From: Thermoplasmatota archaeon
GTDB lineage: Archaea; Thermoplasmatota; Penumbrarchaeia; Penumbrarchaeales; Penumbrarchaeaceae
Assembly: GCA_030600725.1 (NCBI GenBank)
Contig: JAUVLN010000016.1
Coordinates: 1 to 16,199 of the forward strand
DNA length: 16,199 bases
Reading direction: 5' to 3'
Shown: positions 13,664 through 16,199 of the stretch, in pieces
Position numbering within the stretch: the stretch's first letter is position 1
Layout of the letters: each line of letters starts with the position of its first letter
The notes under the pieces: model-generated
The model's database searches: none
Told to the model about the DNA's origin: nothing
Seen by the model: the letters and a program-made list of their open reading frames with translations, nothing else
Position numbers and translations under genes: made by a program

Positions 13664-14446
13664 ATGGAAGAGCCGATCAACCTTTTTGTTCTTGGGACCG
13701 CAGGCTGTGGCAAATCCACGTTGGTTGCAGCATATGCCGATTGGATGTACAGGAACCAATATACGACCACCCTGGTCAATCTGGACCCGGGGGTGGAGGC
13801 ATTAACTTATGAGCCGGATGTTGACGTCAGGGACCTGTTCTCCCTCTCCGAGGTGATGGATGATTACAGCCTTGGACCCAATGGTGCCCAGATCGTCGCC
13901 GCTGACATGCTTGCATTGAATGCCAAGAAGCTGAAGGATGACATATCATCCAAGGAAGCACAGTATGTGATATTCGATACTCCGGGTCAGCTGGAGCTGT
14001 TCACCTTCAGGGAGGCATCAAAGGAGCTGATGAACGGACTATATCCGAAACGGTCAGCGATGATCTACCTGATAGACCCTTTCAATGCAAGGACCCCTTC
14101 GGGATTCATAAGCCAGTTGATGTTATCGAGCCTGTGCAAACTAAGGTTCCAGATACCTTCTATGGATGTCATATCCAAATTGGACATGATCACCTTTGAG
14201 GATGAGGAGAGGCTGAAGGGTTGGATAGATTACCCGGAGAGGCTCCTCGACGACGCATTCGTGGAATCCAGTCAAACAGGATCGCTCAACGTGGAGTTGA
14301 ACATAGGGATACATCGAGCGCTTGATGACATGGGGCAGTTCGGGAACATAAGAAAGGTCTCCTCCTTAACCCAACAGGGTATGGAGGAAATCTACACGTT
14401 CGTTCAGATGGCCCTGGGAGCAGGAGAGGACCTGGAGAAGATATGA
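13664..14446 (+). CDS. GPN-loop GTPase (archaeal XAB1/PAB0955-type)
   Basis: This 260-residue GTPase belongs to the GPN family, found in archaea and eukaryotes. It has the P-loop GTAGCGKST (11-19), NLDPGVE (39-45), the family-defining GPN loop LGPNGAQ (70-76) that completes the active site of the partner subunit in the dimer, the switch-2 DTPGQLELF (105-113) and SKLD (171-174) as the base-specificity motif (usually N/TKxD). Eukaryotic GPN proteins assist RNA polymerase II assembly and nuclear import; the archaeal role is not established. The ATG at 13664 has GGAGG 8 bases upstream, within the end of the ubiquitin-like gene. The two are surely translated from one message. Confidence 0.92.
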   Translation: MEEPINLFVLGTAGCGKSTLVAAYADWMYRNQYTTTLVNLDPGVEALTYEPDVDVRDLFSLSEVMDDYSLGPNGAQIVAADMLALNAKKLKDDISSKEAQYVIFDTPGQLELFTFREASKELMNGLYPKRSAMIYLIDPFNARTPSGFISQLMLSSLCKLRFQIPSMDVISKLDMITFEDEERLKGWIDYPERLLDDAFVESSQTGSLNVELNIGIHRALDDMGQFGNIRKVSSLTQQGMEEIYTFVQMALGAGEDLEKI

Positions 14447-14499
14447 GAGCTGTTTTCGGGAAATAGTTATTACACCAGGTGTATTATCAGGTCGGTAGG

Positions 14500-15582
14500 A
14501 TGAAAGAGGATCTGGAGTTCCTGAAGGAACATAACTGCGGTTTCTGCGGAAAGACATCATGCATAGCTTATGGGATATCTCCGGATGGATCCTGCCCATT
14601 CGATAGGGAGGGGTCAAAAAACCGCTGTGAGGACCTGAAGAAAGAGATCCACCGACGGTTCAAACGATCAAGGACATCCCCGGTCCCCAAGGAGATCACC
14701 CCCTGTTCGGAGTATACTCGGTTCACACTCGAGACCGTGGTTGAGGACCCCAATGAGACTGGAAAGAACGCGATATTCGAGTCCCATTCGATGGGAATAC
14801 TATTCAATTCCGGAAATTATGAGGATATTAAGTGGTCGGAGAAACTCGGGTATGGTATGGCGGTGGTGGATGATGACGTCAAACTGATGGTCCATACCAA
14901 TGGAAAAATGGTCATCAGGAGGGCGTTTGACCGGGATTATGCAGAGGCCCATTTTATAGGTCTCAAGACCCTGATCCTTCCGTCCATATACTGCACGATC
15001 ACGGGCCAGACCCTCTGGGAGATGTTGGTAGGGGCGCATCTGGTCGGAACGGGTGTTTTCGATCCCGGATGCACGAAGGATTCCGAACAATGCAGATCAT
15101 CTATCCTATCCCGAATAACGCTGGAAAGCAGGGGCCTTGAAAATGTCATGAGTGGATATACGGAGGAGAACGGAACCACGGGGGCCCGGATGAGGGACGC
15201 CATCAAAGATCTCCTGTCCCTAAAAGAAACCTCATCGGAGTCTATTATCGAGCTATTGAGGGATCTTCATAATGTGGTCGGAAACCGGTTGAAGGAGATA
15301 TCAAGGAAGCTCTTTGGTTTCGACCCTGTGGAGAAGGGGGAATTCCTCGGAAGATCATCTTTCCTTCTATCCGCAATGAGATCCCTGGATGGCCTTTCGG
15401 AATGGATGAAAGGGTTGGAAGCTTCGGGGATATTACCTCTGTCGAATGATACCGAGATGATAGTACGATCCTGGGATGGGGGTGGGGGAATAGATGCTGT
15501 GGTTGAAGAACTCTCCTCGGATGATGTACTGCGTAACAGATACCTGGGGCTGTTCAAATGTATTCTATTTCTAATGCCTTAG
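14500..15582 (+). CDS. Unrecognised protein with N-terminal Fe-S-type cysteine motif
   Basis: This is a protein of 360 residues. The N-terminus holds NCGFCGKTSCIAYG with Cys13, Cys16, Cys21 and then Cys32 (SCPF), a CxxCx4C...CP layout like the small [4Fe-4S] domain (PF04060 type) of the corrinoid Fe-S protein and Rnf-type subunits. A further Cys43 is near. After a basic linker (HRRFKRSR) there is a domain with VKLMVHTNGKMVIRRAFDRDYAEAHF and two more Cys regions (IYCTITG, GCTKDSEQC). The last third (about 235-360) is predicted helical. I do not recognise the whole protein. A role in redox sensing or Fe-S-dependent RNA/protein work would be a guess. The ATG at 14500 fits a leaderless start from TTATTA at about 14467. 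A GTG at 14479 is an alternative. It lies 53 bases after the GPN GTPase. Confidence 0.75.
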   Translation: MKEDLEFLKEHNCGFCGKTSCIAYGISPDGSCPFDREGSKNRCEDLKKEIHRRFKRSRTSPVPKEITPCSEYTRFTLETVVEDPNETGKNAIFESHSMGILFNSGNYEDIKWSEKLGYGMAVVDDDVKLMVHTNGKMVIRRAFDRDYAEAHFIGLKTLILPSIYCTITGQTLWEMLVGAHLVGTGVFDPGCTKDSEQCRSSILSRITLESRGLENVMSGYTEENGTTGARMRDAIKDLLSLKETSSESIIELLRDLHNVVGNRLKEISRKLFGFDPVEKGEFLGRSSFLLSAMRSLDGLSEWMKGLEASGILPLSNDTEMIVRSWDGGGGIDAVVEELSSDDVLRNRYLGLFKCILFLMP

Positions 15583-15692
15583 TTTAGAATCGGCTTTGCA
15601 TTGCATACATTTAAAACATATCCGACATGATCCAAAGAACATTACAAATATTACATTGGGGCTTTACCAAATGATACACCGGTGGGGGGCAG

Positions 15693-16199
15693 ATGAGTAT
15701 ATCCAGGGCAGAACGGTTAAAAAAGGAGCTGGATGGGGCGATCCAGGAGTCAAATTTCGAACTGGCACTTGAGGTGATAGATGACCTGATAGATATTGAT
15801 CAGGAGAGCGCCATGTTCTGGAATTCAAAGGGCGTTATCCTTTCGAAGCTCAACATGACCAAGGAGGCGATAGAGGCATTCGATCAGGCCCTTGAAATGG
15901 ACCCGGATGAATCCAAGGTATGGTATTCGAAGGGAAGCGTATTGCTGAACCTGAATAGGCTGAGGCACGCGTTGGCATGCTTCTACAAAGCACTTGACAT
16001 AGAACCTGGATATTCCAAGGCGAGGGAGAAGTTCATTTTATGCCTCGACGAGATGATCAAGATCGACAAGATCAAGCTGATGGAGGCTCTGAAGGAGGAG
16101 CCACCGATCCTGGACGAGGAGATGGTTTCGGAGGAGGAGGGCGGCATGGAGGGAGAAGAAGAGGAGGAGCCCCCCGTCGATCCCTGGGCCGAGGGAAAG
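15693..16199 (+). CDS. TPR-repeat protein (partial, C-terminus off the right edge)
   Basis: The first 169 residues are visible. Three tetratricopeptide repeats are read: about 6-38 (weak), 39-72 (FWNSKGVILSKLNMTKEAIE) and 73-106 (VWYSKGSVLLNLNRLRHALA), with the W/Y.SKG and P.. consensus positions. TPRs form a helical scaffold for protein binding. After a helical stretch comes an acidic low-complexity tail (residues 133-160, rich in Glu, then PPVDPWAEGK), which continues beyond the window. No signal peptide or membrane segment is seen. The ATG at 15693 follows GGTGGGGGG. An A/T-rich region at 15607-15655 upstream could hold its promoter. The partner protein is unknown. Confidence 0.85.
   Translation, partial: MSISRAERLKKELDGAIQESNFELALEVIDDLIDIDQESAMFWNSKGVILSKLNMTKEAIEAFDQALEMDPDESKVWYSKGSVLLNLNRLRHALACFYKALDIEPGYSKAREKFILCLDEMIKIDKIKLMEALKEEPPILDEEMVSEEEGGMEGEEEEEPPVDPWAEGK

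Noticed and set aside
1..16199. tRNA, rRNA, CRISPR, insertion sequences, attachment sites, origin
   Set aside because: I looked for them on both strands and saw no cloverleaf ends, spaced direct repeats, transposase or integrase genes, or terminal repeats; the window is nearly filled by intact metabolic genes.

Overview
The window looks archaeal. The evidence is a four-gene 2-oxoacid:ferredoxin oxidoreductase followed by an indolepyruvate oxidoreductase alpha subunit, a GPN-loop GTPase, a free-standing ubiquitin-like protein ending in Gly-Gly, thiolase/DUF35 gene pairs, and TATA-like boxes placed for leaderless or short-leader starts. Base composition is moderate and AGG/GGA codons are common. 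A peptide-, amino-acid- or acyl-degrading anaerobe of the Euryarchaeota/Thermoplasmatota type is my best guess, but the lineage is inference. I see no rRNA, tRNA, CRISPR array, insertion sequence or prophage gene, and no broken gene.

Left part, minus strand (read right to left). A divergent intergenic region at about 11316-11502 starts a two-gene glutaconate-type CoA-transferase (11315 down to 9583). After a 218-base gap with a possible leader hairpin come four tightly packed genes: a thiolase-fold protein that keeps the nucleophilic Cys, a second thiolase-fold protein that has lost it, and two DUF35 zinc-ribbon/OB-fold proteins. This group ends at a hairpin plus T-tract terminator (5894-5931). 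A stand-alone AMP-forming acyl-CoA synthetase follows (5817-4225). Then comes a porC-porD-porA-porB operon, with iorA running off the left edge.

Right part, plus strand. An acyl-CoA dehydrogenase is divergent from the CoA-transferase. It is followed by a DUF2085-like membrane protein, a ubiquitin-like/MoaD-like small protein coupled to a GPN-loop GTPase, an unrecognised protein with an N-terminal Fe-S-type Cys motif, and a TPR protein cut by the right edge.

How it may work together (inference). The synthetase and CoA-transferase would make acyl-CoA esters. The dehydrogenase would desaturate them. The double thiolase/double DUF35 set would make or break a C-C bond in an acyl-CoA. The 2-oxoacid oxidoreductases would link acyl-CoA to reduced ferredoxin. 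No enoyl-CoA hydratase, hydroxyacyl-CoA dehydrogenase or ETF gene is in view, so an ordinary complete beta-oxidation set is not present here.

The most unusual part is the thiolase/DUF35 cassette. Both thiolase-like proteins have Asn where classical thiolases have the GHP-motif His, and one also lacks the Cys. They share their own sequence signature, which points to a heteromeric enzyme whose chemistry may not be ordinary thiolysis. The second point of interest is the ubiquitin-like/GPN-GTPase pair. Across the window, translation is coupled through a GGAGGTG-type ribosome site lying inside the end of the upstream gene, which helps fix several start codons and also affects how the Gly-Gly tail should be read.
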